The position numbers and the translations under genes are program-made. This document shows, one piece after another, positions 26,510-36,368 of a stretch of DNA of 64,000 bases (its first letter is position 1; every line of letters begins with the position of its first letter). The notes beneath the pieces are model-generated. The model saw only the letters and a program-made list of their open reading frames with translations, made no database searches and had not been told where the DNA came from. The stretch comes from Acidobacteriaceae bacterium (GTDB lineage Bacteria; Acidobacteriota; Terriglobia; Terriglobales; Acidobacteriaceae). The DNA lies in assembly GCA_003132405.1 (NCBI GenBank), contig PKXQ01000081.1:62386-126385 (forward strand), in the 5' to 3' direction.

Positions 26510-27901
26510 ATGGCTACGAACACGCAAGTACCCGTGGATGACAGGCGAGTTCCGGTAATCGCGCCGGGGCACACCTTCTCCACCATCACCGAGAAGATCA
26601 GCAACATCGTGCTGACCCGCCCCATCTCTCTCGGATGGATCCTCGGCTTCCTCATCGTGTTCGGCATGATGAACATGCTCATGCTGGCGCTTGGTTACCT
26701 GTTCATCAAAGGCACCGGCATCTGGGGCATCAACATCCCCATCGGCTGGGGATTCGCCATCGTTAACTTCGTGTGGTGGATCGGTATCGGCCACGCCGGC
26801 ACGCTGATCTCCGCGATTCTCGCGCTGCTACGCCAAACCTGGCGCAATTCGATCAACCGCTTCGCCGAAGCGATGACGCTCTTCGCCGTGGCCTGCGCCG
26901 GCATCTTCCCGCTCGCTCACACTGGACGTCCCTGGCTCGCCTACTGGCTGTTTCCTTATCCCAACACCATGCGTTACTGGCCAAACTTCCGCAGCCCGCT
27001 GGTGTGGGACGTCTTCGCGGTTTCGACTTACCTGACGATTTCGCTCGTCTTCTGGTTCGTAGGCTTAATTCCTGATCTCGCCACCTTGCGCGATCGCGCT
27101 GAGAAGCCGTGGCTCCAGCGCACCTACGGATTGCTCGCCATGGGATGGCGCGGCTCGGCTAAACACTGGCATCGTTATGAGACGGCGTACCTGCTTCTCG
27201 CCGGACTCGCGACGCCTCTGGTGCTCTCCGTTCACACCGTCGTGAGCTTCGATTTTGCCGTCGGCATCGTTCCCGGATGGCACACCACCATCTTTCCGCC
27301 GTACTTCGTTGCGGGCGCCATCTATTCCGGATTCGCCATGGTGCTCTGTCTAGCGATCCCGATTCGCGCCATCTACAAGCTCGAAGATTTCATCACCATG
27401 CGCCACCTCGAAAATTCGGCCAAGGTGATGCTCGCCACCGGCCTCATCGTCGCCTACGGCTATGGCATGGAAGCATTCATGGGCTGGTATAGCGGCAACC
27501 AGTTCGATTCCTTCCTGCTCTGGAACCGCCTGCACGGGCCCTATCGGTTCTTCTACGCGGCGTTGCTCGCCAGCAATATTTTCATTCCCCAGGTTTTGTG
27601 GCTGAAAAAGTTTCGCGTCTCGACCGGTTGGCTCTGGATCATCTCGTTCGTTGTGCTCTGCGGCATGTGGCTCGAGCGCTTTATCATCATTGTCGTCAGT
27701 CTGAGCCGCGACTTCCTGACTTCTTCGTGGGGCCAGTACTATCCCACCAAGTGGGATTGGATGACCTTCTTTGGAACCATTGGATTATTCCTGACCGGCA
27801 TGTGGCTCTTCGTCCGCGTCCTGCCCATGATTTCCATCTTCGAGTTGCGCACCTTGCTGCCGGAGTCGCACGCGCATGAGGCAACGGAGGTCAAACAATG
27901 A
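26510..27901 (+). CDS. actC: Alternative Complex III subunit ActC, NrfD-like quinol-binding membrane protein
   Basis: ActC is an NrfD/PsrC-type integral membrane subunit of Alternative Complex III with about ten TM helices, and holds the quinol site next to ActB. The 463 residues include conserved ISLGWILGFLIVFGMMN, FVWWIGIGHAGTLISAILAL and MRYWPNFRSPLVWDVFAVST, typical of this subunit. AAGTAAGG lies just before the ATG. Its stop overlaps the actD start (ATGA), which indicates translational coupling. Confidence 0.94.
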   Translation: MATNTQVPVDDRRVPVIAPGHTFSTITEKISNIVLTRPISLGWILGFLIVFGMMNMLMLALGYLFIKGTGIWGINIPIGWGFAIVNFVWWIGIGHAGTLISAILALLRQTWRNSINRFAEAMTLFAVACAGIFPLAHTGRPWLAYWLFPYPNTMRYWPNFRSPLVWDVFAVSTYLTISLVFWFVGLIPDLATLRDRAEKPWLQRTYGLLAMGWRGSAKHWHRYETAYLLLAGLATPLVLSVHTVVSFDFAVGIVPGWHTTIFPPYFVAGAIYSGFAMVLCLAIPIRAIYKLEDFITMRHLENSAKVMLATGLIVAYGYGMEAFMGWYSGNQFDSFLLWNRLHGPYRFFYAALLASNIFIPQVLWLKKFRVSTGWLWIISFVVLCGMWLERFIIIVVSLSRDFLTSSWGQYYPTKWDWMTFFGTIGLFLTGMWLFVRVLPMISIFELRTLLPESHAHEATEVKQ

Positions 27902-28476
27902 GCGATCTCTCCGTTCATTCTCCGATGGCAAATGCTCCGATCCCCGAGAATCCCATCTACGGTTTGATGGCCGAGTTCGATTCAGCGCAGGAACTGCTCG
28001 ATGCCGCCCACAAGACGCACGAGGCCGGCTATCACAAGCTCGATGCCTATAGCCCGTTCCCCATCGAAGGACTCGCCGAGGCCATCGGCTTCCATAAAAA
28101 TCGCGTCGCCCTCGTCGTCCTCATCGGCGCCCTGGTCGGCGGAATCTCCGCCTTCGCGTTCCAATACTGGGTGGCTGTGATCACCTATCCGACCAACATC
28201 GGCGGACGGCCGTATTTCTCCTGGCCCTCATTCATCATTGTGACTTTTGAGTTGACGATTCTTTTTGGCGGAATTTCCTCCGCCGTCGGCATGATCGCCC
28301 TCAATGGACTGCCCATGCCGTATCATCCCGTCTTCAACGTGGCCGAGTTCGCCAAGGCGTCGGAAAATAAATTCTTCCTGGTCGTCGAATCGGCTGACCC
28401 GAAATACGATCCTGCCGCCACGCGCTCGTTTCTCAACGGACTCGCGCCACGAATGATTGCGGAGGTGCCAAGCTAA
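27898..28476 (+). CDS. actD: Alternative Complex III subunit ActD (DUF3341)
   Basis: The 192-residue protein begins with YGLMAEFDSAQELLDAAHKT and has two TM helices in the middle (about 65-90 and 105-135), the DUF3341 pattern. ActD is a small membrane subunit of Alternative Complex III without known cofactors. It overlaps actC by four bases and actE starts directly after its stop codon. Confidence 0.92.
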   Translation: MSDLSVHSPMANAPIPENPIYGLMAEFDSAQELLDAAHKTHEAGYHKLDAYSPFPIEGLAEAIGFHKNRVALVVLIGALVGGISAFAFQYWVAVITYPTNIGGRPYFSWPSFIIVTFELTILFGGISSAVGMIALNGLPMPYHPVFNVAEFAKASENKFFLVVESADPKYDPAATRSFLNGLAPRMIAEVPS

Positions 28477-29136
28477 ATGGCTTGCCCGCGCAATCTCCGA
28501 AAAGTTCTCCCGGCGCTCGTGGCGCTCCTCGCCGTCACCGCCGGATGCCGCCTCGACATGCATCTGCAGCCGTATTACCGCCCCTTCGCGAAGAGCGACT
28601 TCTTCGCCGACGATCGCTCCGCCCGCATGCCGGTCGAGGGCGCGGTCGCCCGCGGTGATCTCCACGAAGACACATATTTCTACACCGGAAAAAATGGCGA
28701 CATCCCCGGCGACGCGCTGCCCTTTCCCGTGACCAAAGACGTGCTCGATCGCGGCCACGAGCGTTTCAACATCAACTGCACGCCCTGTCACGGCCGCGTC
28801 GGCGATGGTGGAGGATTCATTCCCACCCGCGGATTCCGTCGTCCGCCGTCGTATCACATCGAGCGTTTGCGCAATGCACCGATCGGCCACTTCTTCGACG
28901 TCATGACCAACGGCTATGGCGTCATGCCCGATTACGCCAGCCAGGTCACGCCGCGCGACCGCTGGTGCATTGCCACCTACATTCGCGCCTTGCAGTTGAG
29001 CCAGAATGCGACGGCCGCCGACATTCCCGCCGGACAGCAAGTCCCATCGCCGCCGCCGCAATTCCGCGATATCGGCAACGGAGCCACGTTACCCGAAATC
29101 GCTACGCCCGCCGCGTCCGAAGGGGAGCCTAAATGA
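28477..29136 (+). CDS. actE: Alternative Complex III subunit ActE, monoheme cytochrome c lipoprotein
   Basis: ActE is the monoheme cytochrome c subunit. The 219 residues start with a lipoprotein signal (VTAGC, lipid Cys at residue 24), so it should be anchored on the outer face of the cytoplasmic membrane. The heme motif is CTPCH (101-105), and a Met ligand is likely in YGVMPDYASQV. The N-terminal MHLQPYYRPF..S.FFADDRSAR is typical of ActE. It overlaps actF by four bases. Confidence 0.93.
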   Translation: MACPRNLRKVLPALVALLAVTAGCRLDMHLQPYYRPFAKSDFFADDRSARMPVEGAVARGDLHEDTYFYTGKNGDIPGDALPFPVTKDVLDRGHERFNINCTPCHGRVGDGGGFIPTRGFRRPPSYHIERLRNAPIGHFFDVMTNGYGVMPDYASQVTPRDRWCIATYIRALQLSQNATAADIPAGQQVPSPPPQFRDIGNGATLPEIATPAASEGEPK

Positions 29137-30332
29137 CAATGACGACGACCGCAATCAAACTTAACCGGTCCGATCTCATGGCTCCGCCCGTGGCGCAAGT
29201 CATGCAGCAGCGCTCCCTGATCATCGGAGTCGTCGGAGCCGTCGCCGCCATTGCCGGCGCGTTTCTCGCTCCCGCCAGTTTCTATTCCGCCTACCTCGTC
29301 GGCTTCATGTTCTGGCTCGGCCTGTCGCTCGGATGCATGGCCATCCTCATGCTTCACCACCTCGTCGGAGGCTCGTGGAGCATAGTGATTCGCCGCCTCC
29401 TAGAATCCGGCATGATGGCGCTGCCGTTGATGGCAGTCCTCTTCATCCCCATTCTGCTCAATCTGCCGAAAATCTATTTCTGGGCTCGCCCCGAAAGCCT
29501 CGCCGATCCGAAGATTGCCGATATCGCGCACAGCTATCTAAATTTCAACGGCATCCTAATACGCGCCATCCTCTACTTCGTTATCTGGTTTGGCATGGCC
29601 TACTTCCTGAATCGCTGGTCGACCGAGCAAGATTCCATCGCCGGCCAGAGCACGCTGCGCTTCCGCGCCCTCAGCGGCCTCGGCATGGTCATCTACTCCT
29701 TCGCGATCTCCTTCGCCGTAATCGACTGGGTCATGTCGCTGCAGGCGCGCTGGATCTCGACCATCTACGGCCTGCTCTTCGTCGCCGGCGAAGCGCTCTC
29801 CGCCTTCTGCTTCTGCGTGGTGATTGAGACCATCCTCGCCAAGCGCAAGCCGATGTCTGACTATCTCACCGACACCGAAGTTCACGACCACGGCAAGCTC
29901 ATGCTCGCCTTCGTCATGGTCTTCGCCTATTTCAATTTTTCGCAGTGGCTCATCATCTGGGCCGGCAACCTGCCGGAAGAAATTCCCTGGTACAAAGCGC
30001 GCCTCAATGGCGGATGGCAATATGTGGGCCTGTTTCTCGTCATCTTCCATTTCGCCGTGCCCTTCGCGCTCCTGCTCTCGCGCCAACTGAAGCGCAAGGC
30101 GGGCACTCTGGTTTGGCTGGCCTCTTGGCTCATCATCATGCGCATGGTCGATATCTATTGGCACATCGAGCCGGCCTTCCATTCCGAAGTTCACCTGAGC
30201 TGGGTACTCTTCGCCATCCTTGCCGGAATGGGCGGCCTCTGGATGGCCTACTTCTTTCATAACCTGAGAGCGCGTCCCCTGCTTCCGCTGAACGCGCCGC
30301 AAACGCTGCGATTGCTGGAGCGGGAGCACTGA
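29133..30332 (+). CDS. actF: Alternative Complex III subunit ActF, NrfD-like membrane protein
   Basis: ActF is the second, more divergent NrfD-like subunit of Alternative Complex III. The 399 residues form about ten TM helices, with the conserved FWLGLSLGCMAILMLHHLVGG near the start and YFNFSQWLIIWAGNLPEEIPWY in the second half. It is the last gene of actABCDEF. A gap of 261 bp with hairpin repeats separates it from the following genes. Confidence 0.93.
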   Translation: MTMTTTAIKLNRSDLMAPPVAQVMQQRSLIIGVVGAVAAIAGAFLAPASFYSAYLVGFMFWLGLSLGCMAILMLHHLVGGSWSIVIRRLLESGMMALPLMAVLFIPILLNLPKIYFWARPESLADPKIADIAHSYLNFNGILIRAILYFVIWFGMAYFLNRWSTEQDSIAGQSTLRFRALSGLGMVIYSFAISFAVIDWVMSLQARWISTIYGLLFVAGEALSAFCFCVVIETILAKRKPMSDYLTDTEVHDHGKLMLAFVMVFAYFNFSQWLIIWAGNLPEEIPWYKARLNGGWQYVGLFLVIFHFAVPFALLLSRQLKRKAGTLVWLASWLIIMRMVDIYWHIEPAFHSEVHLSWVLFAILAGMGGLWMAYFFHNLRARPLLPLNAPQTLRLLEREH

Positions 30333-30402
30333 GTAGATGAGATCAATAACAAAGTACGAGCGAAGAATTACTAGCAGCCATTTCATAAAACGGTTTGGGC
30401 TG

Positions 30403-30508
30403 GGGCGCGGTTTCGAGCGTGCCATAAAGTGAACGGGTTTTGGGTAGGGCACGGCTTCAGCCGTGCCGCAAAGGCCCAGTAAAGACGAGGGCTTTAGCCC
30501 CTGAGGGA
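30403..30508. repeat. cluster of three hairpin repeats after actF
   Basis: A perfect hairpin GGCACGGC-TTCA-GCCGTGCC lies at 30448-30467 in the context GGGTAGGGCACGG...CGCAAAG. Just upstream (about 30403-30430) is a degenerate copy, GGGGCGCGGTTTCGAGCGTG. Just downstream (about 30488-30508) is GAGGGCTTTAGCCCCTGAGG. These are known types of dispersed hairpin repeats in Acidobacteria. They could lower read-through from act into the cox genes. Confidence 0.7.
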
Positions 30509-30554
30509 GTCGCTAATTTGCTTCCCAGGTTTCAGCGGCCAGTAGCGGACAGCG

Positions 30555-30582
30555 AACGACCAACGACTAACGACTAACGACG
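30555..30582. repeat. 7-bp tandem repeat AACGACT x4
   Basis: Four units, AACGACC, AACGACT, AACGACT and AACGACG, follow without gaps and end 11 bp before the start codon of the one-TM protein gene. It matches the pattern of short-unit repeats before start codons seen elsewhere in the window. Confidence 0.9.
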
Positions 30583-30593
30583 AGTAACAATAT

Positions 30594-31106
30594 ATGAGCG
30601 ACGAAACCATGAAGCCGGGACTCCCGGCCGACGACACCGGATTCGAACATGAAGACTTAAGCACGCGCGGCATTGTCGCTTTCATGATCGGTCTCGCGGT
30701 TACCGGCGTGGCCGTTTATTTCATCATCGTCAGCATGTATTCGTTTCTAGACAACTACGAACGCTCACAGATGTTGACGGCCAGCCCTTTGACCACCACA
30801 AAAGGCGCAATCTCGCGCGTCGTCACGCAGTCGGACATGGAAAAAACTTTTAAAGACAACGGCGCGCCCATGCTCGAAGTGATCGAGGGCGTCGAGCTGC
30901 GCAAAGATCTCATCAAGCAGGAAGAGCAACTCAACAGCTATGGCTGGGTCGACAAGAAAGCTGGCGTCGCCCACATTCCGATCGAGCGCGCCATGGAACT
31001 GATTGCCCAGCGCGGGTTGCCGACCGTTCCTCCAGCCAAGGCCGGAGGAATCACGACTCCCGCAAGCAAGGGACCGGAAAAACAAGGCGTGGAAGCGCCG
31101 CGCTAG
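30594..31106 (+). CDS. single-TM protein between the act and cox genes
   Basis: The 170-residue protein has an acidic N-terminus, one TM segment (about 28-50, VAFMIGLAVTGVAVYFIIVS) and a periplasmic domain of ~110 residues ending in a Pro/Lys-rich tail. The domain has RKDLIKQEEQLNSYGWVDKKAGVAHIPIERAMELIAQRGLP-type sequence (two pieces of it are quoted here); the pattern 'YGWVD...G..HIPIE.AM' is found near oxidase clusters in Acidobacteria as far as I recall. It has no cofactor motif. Its position suggests a role in assembly or coupling of the two complexes. Confidence 0.7.
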   Translation: MSDETMKPGLPADDTGFEHEDLSTRGIVAFMIGLAVTGVAVYFIIVSMYSFLDNYERSQMLTASPLTTTKGAISRVVTQSDMEKTFKDNGAPMLEVIEGVELRKDLIKQEEQLNSYGWVDKKAGVAHIPIERAMELIAQRGLPTVPPAKAGGITTPASKGPEKQGVEAPR

Positions 31107-31185
31107 CAGCCCCGTTTTTAGACGATGCAGAACAACCGCTCCGGCCGGAGTCGCAGAAAAAGGATCGCCGGAAAAGGAAAATGCA

Positions 31186-32112
31186 GTGCGCAGTAAAAGC
31201 AGTTTTGCCAACTCGATCGCGGTCGCAACTTTGCTGATATTCTCGGCCGCCTCGCTCTGTGCGCAGATCCGCGGCCCCATCTCGGGAGGCATCATGACTC
31301 CTCCCGCCAATCAGCGTCCGCCCGGACTCCAATTCGTCGGCATCGAGCAGCATCTCAACGCCGATGTTCCCGTCGATCTTCAATTCCGCGACGAATCTGG
31401 CAATACGGTCAAGCTTGCCGATTACTTCGGCCACGGTCGCCCCGTCATTCTGAATCTCGGCTATTACCAGTGCCCCATGCTTTGTAGCGAACTGCTGCAA
31501 GGCCTGGTCGGCTCCATGAAGGCGCTGACCTTCAACCTCGGCCAGGATTTCGACGTGGTCACCGTCAGCTTCGACCCCAGCGAAACACCAGAAATGGCCG
31601 CCGCCAAAAAGCGCGACATCATGAAGCGCTATGGCCGCGCAAATTCCGAACAAGGCTGGCACTTCCTCACCGGACAGGCTGACCAGATCAACGCCCTTAC
31701 CCGCGCCGTCGGTTACCAGTATCAGTTCGATCCAAAGACCGAGCAATACGCGCACGCCGCCGCCATCGTCATGCTCACGCCCGATCACCACGTTTCCGGA
31801 TACTTTTACGGCGTCGAGTTTTCTCCCAAGGATCTTCGCCTCGGCCTGGTGCAAGCCTCGCAGAACAAAATCGGCAACTTCGGCGACCAGGTGCTGCTCT
31901 ACTGCTACCACTACGATCCGCGGACTGGAAAGTACGGAGCGATCATCAGTAATATCTTGAAGCTGGCCGGTGTGGTCACGATCCTGATCTTGGGAACATT
32001 TATGTTTGTGATGTTTCGCATCGACCGCCGACATGCACAAGCGTCCGCTCTCGGTTCGGCTCATATTTCCGACGGGCCCCCCGGTCACGACGACTTGAGA
32101 CGAGTTACGTAA
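31186..32112 (+). CDS. SCO1/SenC-type copper chaperone
   Basis: SCO proteins deliver copper to the CuA site of oxidase subunit II. The 308-residue product has a signal peptide (SIAVATLLIFSAASLCAQ), a thioredoxin fold with the copper-binding CxxxC as YYQCPMLCSE and a distal His region HHVSGYFYGVEF. A TM segment near the C-terminus (about 263-285) would anchor it. I chose the GTG at 31186 (after AGGAAAA) because the longer frame overlaps the preceding gene and lacks sense upstream of the signal peptide. It directly precedes oxidase subunit II. Confidence 0.88.
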   Translation: MRSKSSFANSIAVATLLIFSAASLCAQIRGPISGGIMTPPANQRPPGLQFVGIEQHLNADVPVDLQFRDESGNTVKLADYFGHGRPVILNLGYYQCPMLCSELLQGLVGSMKALTFNLGQDFDVVTVSFDPSETPEMAAAKKRDIMKRYGRANSEQGWHFLTGQADQINALTRAVGYQYQFDPKTEQYAHAAAIVMLTPDHHVSGYFYGVEFSPKDLRLGLVQASQNKIGNFGDQVLLYCYHYDPRTGKYGAIISNILKLAGVVTILILGTFMFVMFRIDRRHAQASALGSAHISDGPPGHDDLRRVT

Positions 32113-32114
32113 TT

Positions 32115-33113
32115 ATGTCGAAATACTTACCATTGTGGCCCGATCAGGCCTCGACCATGGCCAGCCAGGTAGATGCGCTCTACATCTACCTGCTGTTCAT
32201 CGCCGGAGTCATGACCGCGCTCATCTTTATCGCCGTCGCCGTGCTCGCAATCAAATATCGGCGGCAACCCGGCCGCGAAGCCGTGCAGATCGAAGGCTCG
32301 CTGCCTCTCGAAATCAGCTGGTCGGTCATCCCCTTCTTTGTCATGCTGACCTTCTTCATCTGGGGCGGCGTTATCTACTTCAAGGAACGCACGCCTCCCG
32401 CTGACTCGACCGAAGTCTATGTCGTCGCAAAACAATGGATGTGGAAGATCGAGCACATGGAAGGCCAGCGCGAGATCAACGAACTACACGTCCCCACCGG
32501 CCAGGACGTCAAGCTGATCATGACCTCGCAGGACGTGATTCACAGCTTCTTCGTTCCCGCCTTCCGCCTCAAGCAGGATGTGTTGCCCGGCCGCTACACC
32601 ACGCTCTGGTTTAAGGCAACCAAGCCCGGCCGCTATCATCTATTCTGCGCCGAATATTGCGGAACCAATCACTCCGGCATGGGTGGCGACATCATCGTCA
32701 TGGATCCGCAGGATTACGCCATGTGGGCGGCCGGCGGCACCTCTGCCCCCTTGCAGGAAACCGGCAAGGAACTATTCGCCGCCTTCGGATGCTCCACCTG
32801 TCATCGTTCCGATGCGGAAGGCCGCGGGCCCAGTCTGCAAGGTGTCTACAATAGCCCCGTGGTGCTCGAAGACGGACGCACCGTCACCGCCGACGAAAAC
32901 TATGTTCGCGAATCGATTCTCGATCCAACCGCCAAAATCGTAAAAGGCTTTAAGCCCGTCATGCCGGCTTTTCAGGGCATCGTTAGTGAGGAACAGTTGA
33001 ATGCGCTGGTGGCCTACGTCAAATCGTTGGCCCAGCCCCCCACGGGAACCGCCGGACTGCAAAACCAGCCCGCCGCTTCCCCGGCACAACCACAGAATAT
33101 GCAGGTGCAATAG
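32115..33113 (+). CDS. ctaC: cytochrome c oxidase subunit II with fused cytochrome c
   Basis: The 332-residue subunit II has two TM helices (about 18-45 and 70-90), then a cupredoxin domain with the CuA ligands in [12 protein letters not shown]. The C-terminal cytochrome c domain (about 215-310) has heme motif CSTCH and a Met-rich PVMPAFQG. The fused heme domain makes this a caa3-type oxidase, which can take electrons directly from Alternative Complex III. It begins three bases after the SCO gene. Confidence 0.95.
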   Translation: MSKYLPLWPDQASTMASQVDALYIYLLFIAGVMTALIFIAVAVLAIKYRRQPGREAVQIEGSLPLEISWSVIPFFVMLTFFIWGGVIYFKERTPPADSTEVYVVAKQWMWKIEHMEGQREINELHVPTGQDVKLIMTSQDVIHSFFVPAFRLKQDVLPGRYTTLWFKATKPGRYHLFCAEYCGTNHSGMGGDIIVMDPQDYAMWAAGGTSAPLQETGKELFAAFGCSTCHRSDAEGRGPSLQGVYNSPVVLEDGRTVTADENYVRESILDPTAKIVKGFKPVMPAFQGIVSEEQLNALVAYVKSLAQPPTGTAGLQNQPAASPAQPQNMQVQ

Positions 33114-33115
33114 TC

Positions 33116-34768
33116 ATGGCGACCACGACCGTAATCCCCGCGACTCCGGCTCCGAAATTGAACTACCTCAACAACGGGCACACTCTGAAGTCCTGGTTGC
33201 TGACAACTGACCACAAGCGGATCGCGCTTCTCTATTTGGTATCGGTGACCGCCATGTTCATGCTTGGCGGCTTCTTTGCCATGCTCATCCGGCTTGAATT
33301 GCTCACGCCGCAAGGCGATCTGATGCAGGCCGATACGTACAACAAGGTATTCACCATGCATGGCATGATCATGGTGTTTTTCTTCCTTGTTCCAGTCGTG
33401 CCCGCCGTGCTCGGCAATTTTCTGGTGCCGCTGATGGTCGGGGCCAAGGATCTTGCCTTCCCGCGCATCAACCTGCTGAGCTGGTATCTCTACGTCGCCG
33501 GCGGCTTGCTCTTTCTGCACTGCATGTTGAACGGCGGCGTCGACACCGGTTGGACCTTCTATACGCCCTATAGCACCGTCGGCAGCAACACTAACGTCAT
33601 CGAAGCTGGGCTCGCAATCTTCCTCGCGGGCTTCTCTTCCATCTTTACCGGACTCAATTTCATCGTCACCGTTCACCGCATGCGCGCGCCCGGACTTACC
33701 TGGGGCCGCCTCCCGCTCTTCATCTGGTCCAACTATGCCACTGCGCTGGTCATGATTCTGGGCACGCCAGTCCTCGCCATCACCATCGTGCTGGTGGCCG
33801 TAGAACGTTCCTTCCATCTCGGCATCTTTGATCCCAATCTTGGCGGCGACCCGCTGCTTTTCCAGCATCTGTTCTGGTTCTACTCGCATCCCGCCGTCTA
33901 CATCATGATCCTGCCTTCTATGGGCGTGATCAGCGAAGTGATTGCGTGCTTTACGCGCAAGCGCGTCTTCGGCTACAAGTTTGTCGCCTTGTCGAGCGTT
34001 GCCATCGCTGTCTTCGGATTCCTGGTGTGGGCCCATCACATGTTCGTCGCCGGCATCTCGCTTTATGCCGCCCTGGTCTTTTCCTTCCTCAGCTTCTCCG
34101 TCGGCGTGCCTTCCGCCGTCAAGGTTTTCAATTGGACCGCCACGCTCTATAAAGGTTCGATCACCTACGCCACGCCGATGCTCTATGCCTTTGGTTTCAT
34201 CGGCCTCTTCACAATCGGCGGTTTAACCGGGCTGATGCTCGCCACCATCGGTATCAATGTGCACGTCACCGACACTTACTTTGTCATCGCCCATTTCCAC
34301 TACATCATGGTGGGCGGTGCACTCATGGGCTATCTTGGCGGCCTGCACTTCTGGTGGCCGAAGATTACCGGACGCATGTATCCGGAAGCGTGGGCCAAAC
34401 TTTCCGCAATGTTCGTCTTTTTCGGGTTCAATCTGACATTCTTCCCGCAATTCATTCTCGGCTACCTGGGAATGCCGCGCCGTTATTGGCAGTATCCGCC
34501 GGAGTTCCAAGTGCTGAACGTGCTTTCGACCGCGGGAGCCAGCGTCCTCGCCGTCGGTTATCTGCTGCCCATGATCTATCTTCTTTGGTCGCTGCGCTAC
34601 GGCCCTATCGCCGGTGACAATCCCTGGGGAGCCGCCGGTCTCGAGTGGAAGACCACATCGCCGCCGCCAACCTTCAACTTTGACGAGACTCCCGTAGTCA
34701 CCTGGGAAGCCTATAACTACGACGAGATTCCCGAACCCAAGGAACTGGAGGCTCCCGTTGCACGATAG
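33116..34768 (+). CDS. ctaD: cytochrome c oxidase subunit I
   Basis: Catalytic subunit of the heme-copper oxidase, 550 residues with 12 or more TM helices. Visible motifs are [19 protein letters not shown] (low-spin heme His), [20 protein letters not shown] (CuB His and cross-linked Tyr), WAHHMFVAG (CuB histidines) and [19 protein letters not shown] (high-spin and low-spin heme His). The PSMGVIS region and YSHPAVY place it in the A family, although the usual E of the K channel entrance cannot be judged here. Two bases separate it from subunit II; its end overlaps subunit III. Confidence 0.97.
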   Translation: MATTTVIPATPAPKLNYLNNGHTLKSWLLTTDHKRIALLYLVSVTAMFMLGGFFAMLIRLELLTPQGDLMQADTYNKVFTMHGMIMVFFFLVPVVPAVLGNFLVPLMVGAKDLAFPRINLLSWYLYVAGGLLFLHCMLNGGVDTGWTFYTPYSTVGSNTNVIEAGLAIFLAGFSSIFTGLNFIVTVHRMRAPGLTWGRLPLFIWSNYATALVMILGTPVLAITIVLVAVERSFHLGIFDPNLGGDPLLFQHLFWFYSHPAVYIMILPSMGVISEVIACFTRKRVFGYKFVALSSVAIAVFGFLVWAHHMFVAGISLYAALVFSFLSFSVGVPSAVKVFNWTATLYKGSITYATPMLYAFGFIGLFTIGGLTGLMLATIGINVHVTDTYFVIAHFHYIMVGGALMGYLGGLHFWWPKITGRMYPEAWAKLSAMFVFFGFNLTFFPQFILGYLGMPRRYWQYPPEFQVLNVLSTAGASVLAVGYLLPMIYLLWSLRYGPIAGDNPWGAAGLEWKTTSPPPTFNFDETPVVTWEAYNYDEIPEPKELEAPVAR

Positions 34769-35519
34769 CCGAGCCACCACCAGCGCGGGGTCGACGCCAG
34801 TTGGATCGACGCACGGGTCGACGCAAGTGATGACAGCCGACCACGAAGCTCACAATCCCGCGCTTCTCCACCACTTCGCCGACGCCCAGCAACAGAAGAA
34901 CGCCGCCTCGCTCGGCATGTGGCTCTTCCTGGTCACCGAAATCATGTTCTTCGGCGGCATGTTCTGCGCCTATCTCATCTACCGCTTAGCCCACTTCAAC
35001 GCCTTCGCAGCCGGCAGCCAGCAGCTCAATATCTGGATGGGCGGAGTCAATACCGCCGTCCTCATCGTCAGCTCGGTCACCGTCGTCTTAGCCGTCAAGG
35101 CCGCCGAAGCGGGCAAGCGCAAACTCTTGACCGGCTACCTCGTGGTTACCGTTCTATTAGGCATGACGTTCCTCGTCATCAAGGGATTCGAGTACGCCGA
35201 AAAATTTGAGAAGCACCACGTCCCCGGCCCGACGTTCAACTTCACCGAAAAGTTCGACGACAACGGCAAGCAAATCCCGGTCAATCCGAAAGAAGCTGAG
35301 CTTTTCTTCTCGCTCTACTTCGCCATGACCGGAATGCATGCCCTGCACATGATCATAGGCTGCGGCCTTTTCAGCACCCTGGCCGTGCTGGCATGGAAGG
35401 GACACTACACAACCAACTACTTCACGCCCATAGAAAACGCCGGCCTGTATTGGCACTTGGTCGACATTATTTGGATTTACCTGTTTCCATTGCTGTACTT
35501 GATAAGCCGCCACACGTGA
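34758..35519 (+). CDS. ctaE: cytochrome c oxidase subunit III
   Basis: The 253-residue subunit III has about five TM helices with [35 protein letters not shown] and [20 protein letters not shown], all typical. The likely start is TTG at 34758, inside the end of subunit I and 7 bp after a strong GGAGG. This makes an 11-base overlap and suggests coupled translation. A large inserted loop (about 135-178) between TM helices is charged and matches other bacterial caa3 enzymes. Confidence 0.93.
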   Translation: MHDSRATTSAGSTPVGSTHGSTQVMTADHEAHNPALLHHFADAQQQKNAASLGMWLFLVTEIMFFGGMFCAYLIYRLAHFNAFAAGSQQLNIWMGGVNTAVLIVSSVTVVLAVKAAEAGKRKLLTGYLVVTVLLGMTFLVIKGFEYAEKFEKHHVPGPTFNFTEKFDDNGKQIPVNPKEAELFFSLYFAMTGMHALHMIIGCGLFSTLAVLAWKGHYTTNYFTPIENAGLYWHLVDIIWIYLFPLLYLISRHT

Positions 35520-35595
35520 CGATGGCGCAAGAACAAGTAAGAACGGTTTTGCTTTTCCTAACGCCGAAGACTGTCACCTGCTTTCAGAGGATTGC

Positions 35596-35928
35596 ATGGC
35601 ACAACCCGAGTCCACACACGAACACGATCTGACCGTCGAACACGAGCACACCACCCACTCGCAAGGTTTTTACATCGCAATTGGCGCCGTTCTGCTCGTC
35701 CTGACGATCACGACGGCCGCCGTCGCTTTCATCAACCTAGGGCCGTTCAACCCCGTCGTCGCGCTGCTCATCGCCACCATCAAAGCGACACTCGTAATCC
35801 TTTTCTTCATGCACGTCAAAGGCGCCAGCGAAAAGCTCACCGGAGTAGTAGTTCTCTCCGCCTTCTTCTTTCTCGCCATTCTGCTAACCCTGTCCCTAGC
35901 CGATTACCTGACAAGATCCTGGCGGTAG
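35596..35928 (+). CDS. ctaF: cytochrome c oxidase subunit IV (CtaF-type)
   Basis: The 110-residue protein has a His/Glu-rich N-terminal tail (STHEHDLTVEHEHTTHSQ) and three TM helices with IKATLVILFFMHVKGASEKL, the hallmark of prokaryotic COX4. It supports assembly of the caa3 oxidase. It is last in the cluster and 76 bp behind subunit [13 protein letters not shown] lies before the ATG. Confidence 0.9.
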   Translation: MAQPESTHEHDLTVEHEHTTHSQGFYIAIGAVLLVLTITTAAVAFINLGPFNPVVALLIATIKATLVILFFMHVKGASEKLTGVVVLSAFFFLAILLTLSLADYLTRSWR

Positions 35929-35964
35929 TTGATTGAAATCTTTTCTGCGGTAGAATGCGTCACG

Positions 35965-36300
35965 ATGGAGTTTAGAGGCGCACTTCCTAATCCCTTAAAG
36001 ATGTGGTGGTACTTCGCTGCGCCGATTGCGCTGCCCTTCGCCGTTCGTATCGCATGGGAGAAAATGGTGTGGACGTGGTCTCGCGGCCCACAGATGGTTG
36101 GTTTCAGCCTGATGCACATTTACCCAGGACTCGCGATCATCGGTTTATTAGGTTCCCTGGGAGTTATGCTTTGGCTGTTGCCTGCGATAGCTTATTCCAT
36201 CGCGCGACGGCAGGCGATTGGCCTCGCTGATATAGGAATGATTGCCTGTGCTGTGTTTGTCACCGCGGCAATCACAATTCCCGACAATTTCTTCGCATAG
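35965..36300 (+). CDS. three-TM membrane protein of unknown function
   Basis: The 111-residue product (from the ATG at 35965; a TTG at 35929 gives 12 more residues) has three hydrophobic segments. It contains SRGPQMVGFSLMHIYPGLAI between the first two. I do not recognise the family. It follows the oxidase genes on the same strand by 36 bp and may be co-transcribed with them. Confidence 0.55.
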   Translation: MEFRGALPNPLKMWWYFAAPIALPFAVRIAWEKMVWTWSRGPQMVGFSLMHIYPGLAIIGLLGSLGVMLWLLPAIAYSIARRQAIGLADIGMIACAVFVTAAITIPDNFFA

Positions 36301-36368
36301 GGCCGCTAGGTCGCAGGTTCAAAGCACTTGCTTCCCACGCCCGCATCCTCCAAGATGTTCTGTGTCCT

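Noticed and set aside
33014..34039. 341-codon frame antisense to oxidase subunit I
   Set aside because: His/Asp/Gln-rich antisense of TM codons; no family and no start signals.
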